Assembly (NCBI RefSeq): GCF_029227915.1
Contig: NC_079886.1
Coordinates: forward strand, 23,908,501-23,972,500
Direction of reading: 5' to 3'
DNA: 64,000 nucleotides
DNA from: Hydractinia symbiolongicarpus
Lineage: Eukaryota > Cnidaria > Hydrozoa > Anthoathecata > Hydractiniidae
Shown here in pieces: positions 32,321-46,900 of the stretch. The notes beneath the pieces are model-generated. The model saw only the letters and a program-made list of their open reading frames with translations, did no database searches and was not told where the DNA came from. The position numbers were made by a program, and so were the translations under genes. Every line of letters starts with the position of its first letter. Positions within the stretch are counted from its first letter, which is position 1.

Positions 32321-33790
32321 TACTAAGCATAAAGGTATTGTCGAGGTATTTTTTTTTAAACACAGATAAAAGTTTAGAATAAGAAGAGACAATTTCACAA
32401 AACTGTTTATCTGATTGACAAACAACAATAACCGAACAGTTTTTGACAAATTTACTGCTTCAGATTTTAAAAGTATTCTTGCATTCTGGATGACGTTAAA
32501 AATAATAATCCCAACTTCCTGAAAAAAAAATGGACACATTTTTCGCCAATGTATTCATTAGCTAATTCAACCTCTTTTCTATGGCATTAGTTTTCTTTTT
32601 TAACATCAGGACGGCGATACGAGCATGTTCCTCTAACCGTCCTGATAAAAAAGAGATAACAGGCGCTTGGACTGAAGTTGGAGCTCATTGACAACTTACT
32701 TTTTTCACTTTTGTTATCCAACAAAATTGCATTATATATCACTTAGTATGCTATATTTAACACGCATAATTCTATCTCTATTCACAGATTTTAACTTGAA
32801 CACTTAGGTGGCAGTCTGTATTGTACAACAAAATCGTATTGCGTGGGCACGTAAAAATCGAACCGTGGGGCCATGGCCTTAAGTGCTTAGGAGAAGTGTG
32901 GACAAGATATTTTAAGTTTGTCCTCATTACTGCGAGAGCTGCACAAATTGTTTTGGAATAGTCTTGAACGAAATGTTTAACTTTAGGCGTAGTATAGCTG
33001 CGACTTTAGGTGTTTTGTTTTATTTAGCTAACAGTTATTTTTAAATTCACTAAAAAATTGCTTCCACTATTATCTTTCTTTAATGTTCCAAGGTAACCGT
33101 GACTTGCAATTACTTCCATAATTGCGTTCACTACTTTTTTACTTGATGTTGTAGATCAGAGTAGATCTGAGCAAGATATTTGGAATTCCTGACTATAAAC
33201 CTCGTTCATAAAACATTTTACCTTCTTGATGAAGTTTGATTATTGGCTACTTTGTAATAACTGCTCCGGGGTCACAAGACAAGGTTGCCTGTTTATTATA
33301 ATTACCAAAATATTCTTATCAGTTAGAAGCGGTATTAGCATTTCTGCATAAGGTAGTTGCCATGGAGCTTATACAGGTGTTTGTGGCATAAGCTAGGTCG
33401 ACAAAGTCGTTCCCAGCGCTTCTTGGGCTTTTTTCATTGGCACAAAACATATAAAGCGAGTTATTGAAGTTTCCGTATCTTCTTTGCCAACCTTTCATGA
33501 AAGATTTGGGTACTAGGTGACAAGACTACCACAGTCTTCTTCTTACTTCTTCTTTTTAAAAGGATTTCGCATTAAAAAAGATGTTTTTGTATGTTTAAGA
33601 GGATGAAAAGTTGTTTCTCAAGTCTTTTAAAATTTCAAAAAATATTTTTTTCTTCTTGAGATATTTAGCTTCGAAGATTCCCATCTGACCTTATGACATC
33701 ATCTATTCATGATGTAGTAAGCATAAATTAATAATTTAAATATCTTGCAAACTTACAAAATATCCAAACTTTTTAGCCCTGTGAACCTAT
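32321..33790. other. Intergenic spacer, nothing recognised
   Basis: No coding frame or clear repeat; short frames look random. Confidence 0.35.
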
Positions 33791-33792
33791 AA

Positions 33793-33872
33793 AACCTCGA
33801 TCCCAGGGCTTTTTTCCTCTTTTAATATAAGGGACATCAAAATGAAAAAGAAAGCCCTGGGATCGAGGTTGT
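33793..33872. repeat. Small foldback element with near-perfect arms
   Basis: AACCTCGATCCCAGGGCTTT at 33793 is matched by its near-exact complement AAAGCCCTGGGATCGAGGTT ending near 33872, with about 40 bp between. A young copy of the foldback family. Confidence 0.75.
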
Positions 33873-34527
33873 GAACTTATGCTCTTGATGATCTGAAGTT
33901 TTGTAACTTAAAAGTTTTCTCATCTTTAATTAAATGTAGAAATGTAACGTCAGCATTTTTTAGAATTTTTTTATGACATTTTTTATGACATCATAAGTTC
34001 TCAGATTTTAAATATTTAAATCTTGAATAACGAACGAAAAAACATTTTTAAAAAATTCCAAAGAACTTGATAAATATCTTTTTATCCTCTATAATATAAA
34101 ATATCATTTTCAATACAGGAATCTCTTTAACTATGCTAGCTGCACCTAAGGTTATACAATCTCATATTTTCTAACTGCTTCTCAATTTTAAAAGAACTGA
34201 CATGGTCCTCTGTGTAATCAACTCTTTGGCTCTTTAACGGTTTTGTGTAGTGAACTCCTGAAATATATTCGGTGGATTTCCTATCGTAGTTTAAAATTTA
34301 AATAAACCGTAAAAAATACCTATTGTTCAAGCGTGTAGCGGGAGCATAAATGTGCAACGAAGTTTTGTCAGTCAGGCTGGTGCGCCAATTGAAATCAAAC
34401 TTTTAATCATGTTTGTCATCGCATGAAACTTACTAGAGTTTTATAACAAGGAAAGTCTTTATGACATTATAAACTGGTGTAAAAGAAGGTAAGAGTGTTC
34501 CGCCAATTAAAAAGAAAATTGTAAACT

Positions 34528-34614
34528 TCAAACTCGTCCACAGCGCCTTGTGTCTTTTCGCCTCGCCCTTCAGTAAAAAAAAGAGACAAAGGGCGCTGGG
34601 GATGGGCTTGAGTA
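34528..34614. repeat. Small foldback element
   Basis: CTCGTCCACAGCGCCTTGTG pairs with GGGCGCTGGGGATGGGC; arms are separated by about 45 bp. Related to the copies at 33.8 and 57.4 kb. Confidence 0.55.
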
Positions 34615-34991
34615 AACTTATCATTTGTATGATATATGAAATGATTACAAAATGCGGTAGTTTTGGGATTATAAAGTGCCACAAAACAGGTTTAAAATTA
34701 CGATAGGATTACAAAGTACGCAAAATCGGATTGCAAATTGCAATTGGATTACGAAGTGACGCATTACATACACACTTACCAATGAGTGTCTGCTTTTTGC
34801 GCGCTAGAGGTCTGAACACCATTGAGTCCGATAGGGTGTTCCGAATCCCGAAAAGTCTCCGTAGTTTTTCTATATGCGGCCCGGGTCGCAGTAACGCCGC
34901 AAAATCAAGAAATTCGCCATCTTTTTTTACCTGCATGGGTTTAGGAAAATCACCAAAAGTATTTGAAAACCTAAATAATACAGTTTAAAAA

Positions 34992-37900
34992 ATGACGGGT
35001 AAATAACTTTATTTTAATTTCTTAAACGCGTTTATTTAATGTGTGTTAGACATGAAACTTGATTATATATAATATTTATGGTCAATTATATTTTAGACAT
35101 TGAAACACAAATAAAGGAACTTCAAAACCTCAGAAAAGCAGAAAATGGAAATGACAAAGAAAATAATGACGAAGAGTCTACTGCGAAAGGAGTAAGTGAT
35201 GTTTCAATAGATATTATGTTTGCAAGTATCCCATTTGTGACAATTCAGAATGATACCAAGTTGCAACACAAACGTCATTTGCATGTTATTTTTAAAACTC
35301 CTCTCTCCCACACAAAATCTGCTGTGGAACAAGTCTAAGGCAACATGTCTGAATAATGGGATAATTGATTAAAAATATATAAATACATAATTCTTGCAAC
35401 TTTGACAAAACAAGAGAACTTCTAAGAACAGGTTCACACTTTCCTTGGTCAACCCGGAATTTGGCAAAAAAGCCTTTCCCTTTATTGCTGCAAAAGTGTG
35501 GAATAATCTTCCAGACCAAATGACCTGTAATAGAAGTGCGTTTCTTTTAAGTCTTCATCTCTATTGTATATAACAAATTCTAATAGAGATCACTATTTAG
35601 TTTCTGTTTTTGATTATTTTCTTTTTAATTTTCACAGATTATAAAATATGTTACTATATTTGATTGAGCTGAGGCAGTCTAAGGTTTATCATTTTTTTTC
35701 TTTGTTTTAGTGCCAGTGGAAACAATCCACTAACACTAATAGGTTTTGTGATTTTCTGGGCTAGCCAATTAAATATTTATTGTAAATATTTATTGTTTTT
35801 CCAATCTACCTTGGGTGACACAAGCCCATGTCGAGGTGCAGTAGTTGAAATATGGCATGACACGTGCTTTAATTAAAAGGTTTTTTGTGTGAGGTGTTAA
35901 ACAGGAATTGTATATTGTATTAAAAGAAGTCCAGAAGTTCTGTCTCCCACACAACAGCAGGCAAAAGTCAGCCCTGCCCTCGGTTTTTCAAGAAGAGATG
36001 TTCTGCAAGACTCTAAAAATTGAGTCTCCTGTACAGTTTTGCTTATGCCCTAACTTAATAAGTTCATCTTGTAACATAAAAATACGGTTGGCAAGAACAG
36101 ATGCCTTCTCTCGTCAAAGTGAAACAAAAGTTCTCTGCAAACGATTATTTTTTTAAAAAAAATTAAAATAATTCTGCATCTGTTCTCACATAGCTGAGCA
36201 ATCGAATAAAAAATAAAATGTGCATGATTTTTATTTCAAAGGACTTTTATTTGAGACGAAAGTTTTTCATGATTTTTATTTCAAACGCAGGCAGTGAAAT
36301 TACTGATTATTCAACATGCCACACACTTGTGTATGATTTTTTATTTCAAAAGCATATATTTTGGAAGGCAAATAAAAGTAACAAAATATAAAGGTGTAAC
36401 TATAAAGCCATAAAAAGTGATGGGAAAATTTGAAGAGGGAAGGGAGAGGGGGCTCCTTCACCCCTCCCCTCTAACACGAATAGGATTAAGGGTGGTGAGA
36501 CGGCACTCGGCATTTGCCGATGTAGTTAACGACATATTTTCAAAACATATACCTCAATGCCAGCAATTATTTGCTGTGGTGAAATCGCACATAAGAAGTC
36601 CCTAGGTCTTGTGCGATCAGACATGTGAAAAAAAAGCTGCAGATATAACAACGGAAAAAAGTATTTGTTTTTCCAGAGCATAGTTCAGTTGCCTCCTAAA
36701 TTTACCCCCACAAGCTCTAAATCGCTCACGTAAATTAATCTGCATAGGTTACAAAAGCTCGTGCAAATTAGTTTGCATGAGTGGCCAATAAAACAAAAAT
36801 TTACGAAATGCACATGTTTGTTCTGTAAAAAAAAATATAAAATAATCCAGCCGTCGCCGATCAAAAATATCAACAAACATACTAATTTGATAGCCTTTAA
36901 AATTAGTTTTTTTTACGTCGGCAATAAAACAACTTGAGATTCATTTCAACTGATTTGCTTCGGCATTGTGTCAGCAATATTTTTTTGTATTGAAATTGTT
37001 CAGTTTGCAATGTATTTTTGTCATTAACCTTTTATTAGAGCTAGGCGTCTCATATACTCAGTGTACTGATGGATGGCGAACTTTGTTTAGGTTAATAGTT
37101 CACTGCCAACTGGCTTTTAATGTTTCTAAATGAACCTATTAGGTTAGGGCATCATTAGGTTGTATATTGCAGAAGTCGCTAGTAACATGCTTCGAAAATG
37201 CTTGTCACAGTTTAACATGAAGCAAAACTGTACAGGAGACTTATTGCCTGCTGTGTTGTGTGGAGAAAGAACTTCTGGACTTCTTTTTAATACAATGTAT
37301 ACATTTTTTTATTAGTAGTATGAATCAAATAGCATCACAGTATTTCTGTAGCCTGAATTATTTTAGTTAGTGATAAGGCTGAATTTAAAGTATTTGTGGT
37401 TGCCTTCGCCTGAATGTGTCAGTAACATAGCGCGGGTTGAAATTATTTTTTTTAGGTCACTGTTACAATTTTTTTTCTTTTTGCAGATGCAGGAATGCCA
37501 GCCTTAAAACTAAACCCAAAAAAATGAATTTTGTATAACGTAAACCACAAGTGCAAAGTTGAACGTGATGATGAGTTGGCAGATTTGATATATTTTTAAA
37601 ACTTTATTAAAAATGTTTTTTCTTTGGTATTACGTCACGGCACCTAACCTCTCCAATGTTCTGGTTATATTTAACTTGCATGGGTACGCACTCTTTGCGC
37701 AGTATTCTCTGTGACGATGAAGATCGGACTGACTTGTGGCAAAGTTCCAAATGGTCTTCCGTCTTTCATTCGAGTCTCAGTGTAATGCACCAGCCGAGCA
37801 TGAGAGTGTCAGCATGAAGGAAAGGTGCCGACCTTAATGTTCTCTTTACCTTATGTTCTTCATAATAACACGGTCGTTCTTCATAAGCTTTGTGTTTTTG

Positions 37901-40900
37901 GTGGCGCTCATTTAGTAGATTCTCTTAAGATGTAAGAAAAATATCTCGTAGGATCTCTAGAAAATGCTGATAAACAGTCTCTTACGTGAGCAATAAATCG
38001 CTCCCAAAAATTTTTTGCGCATGCTGACCAGGCCTGGCAATGCACGAACAATAAACTTTTAGTGAAAATCAGTTAACACATTTTTTGCATTTCAACTGCA
38101 TCATTAAAAACAGTTTGTCACCACGTGTGGTTTGATTAAATCATTGCAGAAAAGGCTAAAATATATTTAGCAAAAAATGCTGTTTTTTTCTGTGTTAACT
38201 TTAATTGCGCATTTAACTATTATTATTTTATTTTTATTTTTTTTTTCGGGTAAGAATTTTTTTTTTTTTTTAAAGGTACAGAAATTAATGAAATTGTATT
38301 AAATTAAGCCCCTTTCAGCACTCTATGCCAACAAACATTCTCAACTAAGTGTGTTTGTGATATCATTGCAGTGTATTTGCCATAATGTTGTTAGTCAGAG
38401 ATATATGTAAGACTTTTGGCAATGTTTTCAATTAAAAGAAGTCTGGTGTGCGACACTACCCACGCCCGCAATTGTTTCTATGGTGTCCAGGCCTGTAATT
38501 TTAATTCTTAAAGTAATGTGTCCACAATAAAGGAGGGTATTGTGGCGAGCATATTTTTCCTTAAATTTTTGGGTTTAGCAATGCAGTTAATGTTTTTTTT
38601 GCTTTGAAAAAAAAAATTATCTGGGCAAAAAAATGTTTGGATAAGTTTGTTCTCTTATTTTGTGATTGATTTATGCAAGAAATTAACTATTTAATAGAAT
38701 TAATTTTCACAGAAATTAATTTTCACACATTTTGAGTTTTTGACAATTTCACAAAAAAATTTTTCTGCAAAAGATATTGGAGAACTTGTTATTCCCGAAA
38801 TAAGTGAAAGTTTATTTCCATGAAATATTTTTTTTGTGAGGCAAGTTCTCAGTTGATGTAAAAATTATTTGCTTTCATATATCCAGGAACTTTACTGTAA
38901 TACAAACACCTGATTAGTAGGAGTCAGAATTTTTTTGGTTATTAGGTTGGTAATTTTACAATTGATGATGTGAGTGTGAATAACCACTATATATTAAAAA
39001 AGAAATTGATGGGCCTGAAAAAGCTAACCACTATAATGCAATCAATATTACTTTTATAGGTACCAATAAATAGTTCTATTGTCCTATATCTTATAAAATA
39101 TTTTTAGATTGCTTTTGGCACAGCAGTTGAGGCTGAACTTTATGGAAATGGAGACAAGTAAGTTATGTTTTGAATATGTTGCTATATCAGTTATTAGTTT
39201 TAGCTTCCAATATTTTTAAAGAAAAAAGACACCCTTTTCCTTAGAAAGTGTGTTGTTTGCATTAGTAGTTGTTTAGCTCTAAAAACAACATAACAATTTT
39301 TACTTATTCTTACTTATTTTCTAGATACGCAGGTTATGACATGTCTATTGCAACTAATGATCAAGAAGATGTAAGCGATTTCTAATTCATGTTAGATTAC
39401 TTGGTTTTTCAAAAATTGACTTTCTTAATTTATAATGTTTACCATCTCTTTTTAGGATGAGGATGACTATTCGGCAGCCTCTCTTGGAACCTCAAAACTA
39501 TCATCATTTACTGCGCCTCAAGCAGTGTTAAATGATTTGGCTAAAAATGGTAGCAATGTCGATCCATTTGCTGATCACAAAAGACCAACTATTGCAGACC
39601 GACAAAACGAGTATCAACAAAGAATGCGCAATTTGCTTATATCACCTGCTCGAACTGATCCATTTGCTGATGGTAAGTTTATTTATTGTGTGTATTTTTT
39701 ATGCAATTTCCGTTGTGCTGTGGCAGGGTTAGAAATAAGGCTATTTACTTTGTTGATTTGATTAAAAACAGTTTGCAAATTTGAATTTTTCAAACTATAA
39801 TGCTGTCTATGAAAGTCATTTTGCACACAAAAGCATTAAATTTTCCAATTTTTAAAATGCCTATTAAGTTTGAAGTTTCTTTTGAAGTGAATAAGGTACA
39901 TAGTAATGTGCAGTCAGTTAGTCTTGTATCTTGGAATAAAAAGTCGAGTTCTTTAAATTTAGTTGCTACAGTTACAGAAATAAAACTTGAAGTGACATAT
40001 AGCATCAGTGAAATTAATCCAACTTTTATAGATATACTTTTCCTGTAGAGTTATGAATGAGGAAATAAGTGCTGTATATAAGTGCTTTATATTGAATGTG
40101 CATATTAGAGCAGGGTTCCTTTAGTTAAATTAATCTGCAAACCTTTTTTTTTTTGCCCATAAAGTTACATTTGAGCAAAGTTCGACGTTGTTTAAGCTGC
40201 ATTCGATCAAGTTTTATGATTTTAGAAGAAAATAATGCATTTTTTAAGTTTCATCCAATCGCGTTTTGATAATTTTAGAACAAAATACTGTGTTGTTTAA
40301 GTTCTATTTGATCAAGTTTTCTTAGTTTTTAGAACAAAATATTCTGTTGTATCAATCTCGTTTTGATGTGACAAAACGAACCTTGTTCCTATTTTTTTAA
40401 TGAAGATTTGTGATGTGATGTTTTTTTAAGATATTAAGTTTTGATCTGCGTATTTGATATGCAAAAGAAAAATGTCTTGCAAATCGCGATTTGCGATCCA
40501 TTTATTCCAATGCTGAAGCGTTCAAAGTATTATGACGTATTAGCCACTTTGCTATTTACTCATTGTTTTTTTAGTTTTGTAACAGTTAGAATTTTATGTT
40601 AGTTAAAGTCAAGAAAAGATCAAGGAAATGTTGGCATATCCACGATGCATAAATTTAATTTACTTTGTGTTGCAATATTTCTAACCCTGCCTTTTAGCCA
40701 GCACTTATGGTCACACTGTCAAACCTAATTAGTCAGTGAAGTAATTCATTGTTAACACTACCCTTTGTTTCTTTCAGGTAGACGATATTCATACAAAAGC
40801 TGTATTTTATGTTGTCTGTGTTTTCTGTCATCAGTGTCTTGTTAGTCATAAACATAAAAATTGTGCCCCTTGCATTACTGATTAAGTCCATAAGTTTTTA

Positions 40901-43900
40901 TGATGCAGGTAGGTTCAGAGTCAAAAATCAAAAACAACAAAACACAAAAGCTTTTACTAAACACTTAAGATGATAAAACTATCATCAAAACCCAATTGTT
41001 TTATAATAGGTTGAAATCAACAGAACTCAAGAACGGAAGATTTCATCAACGCCATAGGTGCTTAAAACGTTCAGTTTGTCATTTGTCAATAAAATTGAGT
41101 CACAGCCATTGATGCAGATTGACATTAAATTGCATATTTCTTCTTGTGTGACAATCTTATTGCAACAAACTGTTCCTTGGATGTACGAAAAATACATCTT
41201 TTTAAAAGTGTAAGCCAGCTCACCACTTGATTTTATTTGTAGCCATGTCAACACACATGAGCTGTTTCTTGTGTTAGAATCTTGTGGGAGCTAGGCTTTT
41301 TGTGCTGTATGTGAATTGTTCAGTGACATGCAATACTTTTTTTAATAGGTGGGAAAACACCTGATCCAAAGTTAAGATCATACACAGATGTTATTAAAGA
41401 ACAAAGATTGATAAAGGAACAGGTATGTTGAAAGATCTTTTATGGTTTATTATTTTTTTTAAATTTGTTAACAACTAGAAGTTTGTTTTAAAGGGAACTG
41501 GAAGTATAAAGTGTTATACCTCGGGTTTGTTGGACTTATATTATAGAGCTTAAAAAGTTGATTGACAAGTCCTTTTAAATTTTTTTGAAAAAATTCTTTT
41601 GTTCTCAAGATATTCACACATACGCTCTATAATATAAGGCCGATCTTATTTTATACCTTGGGTTCCCTTTTATGCTTTTATAGTTATTTTTCAATGAAAT
41701 TGAACAATTTTGGTTCTTTGTGTAAATAACATAATTCCTAATTAAACACCTCTTTCGAAAAATGCACCTGCCTGTTGGAGGTGTAATTTTCTAAGCATTA
41801 ACTCTCTCTTAAATGGAGGCTTACCCTCCAATTTTAGTTAAATTGAATTTCAACATATTGATTTTCTGTTTTTATTTGCTTTTTGTTTGAATAACCTTGG
41901 GTATATGTTTTCGGATATCTTACTGTTGTGCAATAAGTTTAATAGGACCCCACTTTGATTCTCAGCTTGCTTTCAGAGTTGAAAAAAAATCCAGGGTGCT
42001 TAATTTATTATGGTATGTAATACTTATTTTGCTTCTATGTCATAACAGGGCTGAGTCTAAGGTCTTTCTTTCGCTGTTTGAAGAAGTTGTTTCCCTTGTG
42101 AGGTTATATCAGTAATTTGTTTTTTAAGGCTGCTGTTGTGAAGAAAATTCAAGAGAAAGCTAAAGCTGGGGAGCTTACTGTACAACCAGAAGGTAATATG
42201 TCTGTGTTTATATTAATTTGCTATTGCAAAAGAATTACCTACTCTAGAACAGCAAATTGTCCTTGAGCAATTGCCCCTTTGCACAGTAGAATTTGTGTAA
42301 GTAATTTTATTCTTTGCAAGTATTTCACAAGTCTTTCACTGAAACAACTTTTAAGTCTACCTTTAACTGTTGCAACGTGGATCCATATCATCATTTTTTA
42401 AAAATGTTCCATGGGCATGTACATATGACATAGATAGCTTACTTGTGTGTAATGGAAGTATTGGTAGCGTAGGTTTAAAGGAAAATGATAATGCTCAGAC
42501 GACAAACATTCACTTGAGTTCTGTGCAATCACCAGCTATTCAAAGCAGGACATGGTAGTGCTCATTGTTGTGAATGATTGGCTGTTCCTTAATTAATCTT
42601 CATTCATTCATCTTTAATGTTTAGTTAAAAAGAAAAGACGACGTTGGGATCAAACAACAGGTGACGAAGTTCCAGCAAAGAAAAAGTGGGATCAGGCTGA
42701 AACTCCTTCAAATAGTAGATGGGATGAAACCCCAGGGAGAACCAAACCTACTGGAGCAGAAACACCTTCATTTGTTGGAAATGAAACACCTGGAACACTA
42801 AGAGGTGAAGAAACTCCTGGTCGCACTCCTGGAGCCACACCCAGTGCTAGGATGTGGGAAGCCACCCCAAGTTACATTCCATCTGGATCGGCAACACCTG
42901 GAGCTGCCACACCTGGTGGCACCACCCCATCTGGCCAAAGTAAGTGATTTGCCCTAGCATCAACTGAATACAGCTGATTGCATGTTGTATAGTATTTAAA
43001 GCATATAGAGCGAATGTCAAGAAAAAGGATCATAATATTATCTAGTAAATAAGGAATAAAAAATAGCATAGGATTTTATTTCTTACCATCTTACCAAAGA
43101 CTGCCAATTAGCCTCAACTTCTGAATACAACAAAGCTGCAAGTCTACTTTTGCAGAATGCGTAAGTCATTTGAACAGTCTTTCAAACATCACAATTATCA
43201 CATTTCTTTTATAAAATTCTCTTTTTGGGCCTGTGGAGCCATTGAAGTTTGCTAAAGGATTTATGTTGACATGTAAGCATCTGTCTGTTGTAAACATTAG
43301 TAAACATTAAACATTAACAGTTTTATTGGAATCTAATAAGAGCATTTTACACACAAAATTCCTTCTCGAATTATTTTTGTTGGTCCGAAAATGAGCCATC
43401 AATAAAGTGGACACACTTGCTATGTCAGTTTAATGACATATTTCATTATATATGTCTACAGGTTCGCGCAGGAAGAGATGGGATGAAACTCCTGGTCGCG
43501 CAACTGAAACACCTGGTCGAACACCAGGTTGGGCAGAGACACCTAAAACAGATAGAACTGGTGCTGAAACACCAGGCATGACACCCACCCCTGGTGGAAA
43601 AAGGCGTTCACGTTGGGATGAGACTCCTCAAGTGGGATCTACTCCAAGTTCAGCTACTCCTAGTTCTGCAACACCATTGGGCATGGGAACACCTGCAGGG
43701 ACACCATCCATGATTACAGGTACTCCAGGTGTTACACCAGGAGGTACAGTCGCCATGCATATGCAAACACCAACACCAGGTCACCTTATATCAATGACTC
43801 CAGAGCAGATGCAAGCCTATCGCTGGGAAAAAGAAATAGATGAAAGAAACAGACCTATGACAGATGATGAGCTAAATGCTTTGATGCCTTTTGATGGATA

Positions 43901-46900
43901 CAAGGTTAGTACTGGTGTGTTTTTTGTTAAACTTAATGTATTTTTGGTACTGATTTATGCCCCATAATTTACAATAGGTATTGCAACCTCCTGCTAACTA
44001 TCAACCAATTCGTACTCCTGCTCGAAAGCTTGCTGCTACACCAACACCTCTTAATATGGGCACAGGCTTCCGTATGCAAACTGATGAACGTGGAAATGTG
44101 AAAGGTGTTATCGAGGAACAGCCACCTGGTAACTTACCAAGCTTAAAACCTGATGACTACCAATATTTTGACAAACTCTTGGTTGATGTGGACGAAACGA
44201 AACTCAGTGCTGAGGAACAGAGAGAACGAAAGATTATGAAATTGCTTTTAAAAATTAAAAATGGTACCCCACCTATGAGAAAGGTAAGTGTTTTTCATCA
44301 CAATACTTGGGCCCTGCCACAATGTTTAATCAGCTGCCAGTTCTTTTAAATTTAAGTCAAAGAAAGCAAATTTTTTTTTTTAGATTTTATGGCAGTTTAG
44401 GTAAAAATTGCTGAAATTTAATCTTTTTTTTCAGCTTGTTCTTCCTAACATTCCTTTTTTTAGGCTGCCCTTAGACAAGTAACTGATAAGGCAAGAGAAT
44501 TTGGAGCTGGGCCATTATTCAATCAAATTTTACCGCTACTCATGTCACCGACTTTAGAAGATCAGGAACGTCACTTGCTTGTTAAAGTTATTGATCGTAT
44601 TTTGTACAAGTTGGATGATCTTGTACGACCATATGTCCACAAGGTGCGTTGTTATCAAAATTAATATTTTAGTTCTTTTATGCTGCTTAAATTTTTTTAT
44701 TAACATGTCTTTCATTGTATATTCTTGTGTATTTTTCCCGAACCTTTCAATGTGGGTAAACTGATAATAATTCTGTGACATATTTGTCTACCAATTTACT
44801 CTAACTCTTCATCAATGCTATACAAACGTTAAAATACTCTAAACACACTAAGGTTTTACCCCTCCCCCCCCTCCCCCCTCTGCGCATGTTGTCTTGTCTG
44901 TGAGGTACGTGAAGTAAAGTCAAAGAATTCCCACTGTATAATGCTTAATTATTATATCTGTTGTTATTTAGATCTTGGTCGTTATTGAGCCTCTGTTAAT
45001 TGATGAAGATTATTATGCACGTGTAGAAGGACGAGAAATCATTTCGAATCTTGCCAAGGCTGCCGGTCTTGCTACTATGATTTCCACAATGAGACCTGAT
45101 ATTGATAACATTGACGAGTATGTTCGTAACACAACCGCTCGTGCTTTCGCCGTCGTTGCGTCTGCTCTTGGTATACCTTCACTTCTGCCATTTTTAAAGG
45201 CTGTTTGTAAGAGTAAAAAATCTTGGCAAGCTCGTCATACGGGTATTAAAATCGTGCAGCAGATTGCCATTCTGATGGGATGTGCTATACTGCCGCATCT
45301 GAGAAACTTGGTGGAAATCATTGAACACGGTAATTTATTTTTGTTAGTACGTTTTCTAGAGCTATTATTGGTTGAAAGAGGCGACTTTTGATAGGCTGTT
45401 CAAATAGTATGTCATTAAAAGAACAAAATGGCAGCAGTAATATTTTCTTGTGTCACCAGTATTCCAAGCAGCCTCTAAAGCTTTAAATTTACCTAAAATA
45501 CCACTATCTGGTTAAAATTTAATTTCTTTAGTTCTAGAACGAATTTTTACATTCTGTTTAAAATTTCTGGTAGCCAAATAAAAGTTAATTGACATATTTC
45601 TCGAAAATATTTTCCGGTCTTTTTTCGCGTGCTTATTTTTAGAAATATTTTTGCTAGAATCGTTTTTTTAGTTGTTTAATTTTTTGACTTGAGGTTTGGT
45701 TGATGAACAACAAAAAGTACGAACTATCACAGCTTTGGCTATTGCTGCCTTGGCTGAAGCCGCTACTCCATATGGTATTGAATCATTTGACAGTGTGTTG
45801 AAACCTTTATGGAAGGGTATTAAACAACACAGAGGAAAGGTAAATATTGCACTAGTGTTTGGGTGGTGATGAATGAGTTTAAACGTGTGTTTATAATTTT
45901 AAATGTGATTCTCTTGTGTGTAGGGTTTAGCAGCGTTCTTGAAAGCTATTGGTTACTTGATTCCACTTATGGATGCTGAGTATGCGTATCATTACACAAG
46001 AGAAGTGATGATTATCCTGATTCGTGAGTTTCAGTCTCCTGATGAAGAAATGAAAAAGATTGTGTTAAAGGTATATTTATTTTCTTCCCATGGGTTAAAA
46101 GAAGGGAATTTTAGAAATTGAATGAGTACTGTAAAAGAAGATGCTGGGTATGTAGATGCTTTGTTTGTAGATGCTTTGTTTGTAGATGCTTTGTTTGCAG
46201 AAGTTGTAAGGAAAATAAGTTTATATTGTAACGCGTTTTCATGTACTTTAAAAATGTATTGATTCTATAAGTGAAACTTCAAAATATCTTTTTTTATTCT
46301 TTTTTATTTTTTTTTTCCTTATTTTAACACGATTTTTACGAAAGGTGGTTAAACAATGTTGTGCTACTGACGGTGTCGAAGCGAATTACATCAAAGAAGA
46401 AATCCTTCCCGAGTTCTTTAAACATTTCTGGACGCATCGTATGGCGTTAGATAGACGTAACTACAGACAGCTCGTCGATACTACAGTCGAAGTGGCGAAT
46501 AAAGTGGGCGCGGCGCATATCATCGGTCGCGTTGTGGACGATTTAAAAGACGAAAATGAGCAGTACAGAAAGATGGTGCTGGAAACCATCGAAAAAGTAA
46601 TGGCTAACCTTGGCGCTTCGGAAGTTGATTCTCGACTTGAGGAACAGTTGATCGACGGCATCTTGTATGCGTTTCAAGAACAGACCAACGAGGTATCGAA
46701 TTTATACACTACGTTTCCCATGTTTTGTTTTTGTATAAAATACCAAGTTTCTACTGAATGGGGTTTTTATAGGAATGCTAAACAAGGAAGAGAGAAACAA
46801 AATAAGGGTTAAATTTTGCTACTACACCATGTTATATTTTATCACGATTTAAAAAAGTTAATAATTCAATAAATAAATAATTCACTGGTTTTACTACGTC

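Noticed and set aside
34433-34684. Two overlapping minus-strand frames of 71 and 83 codons
   Set aside because: They run across the foldback element at 34.53-34.61 kb and show no independent coding sign.
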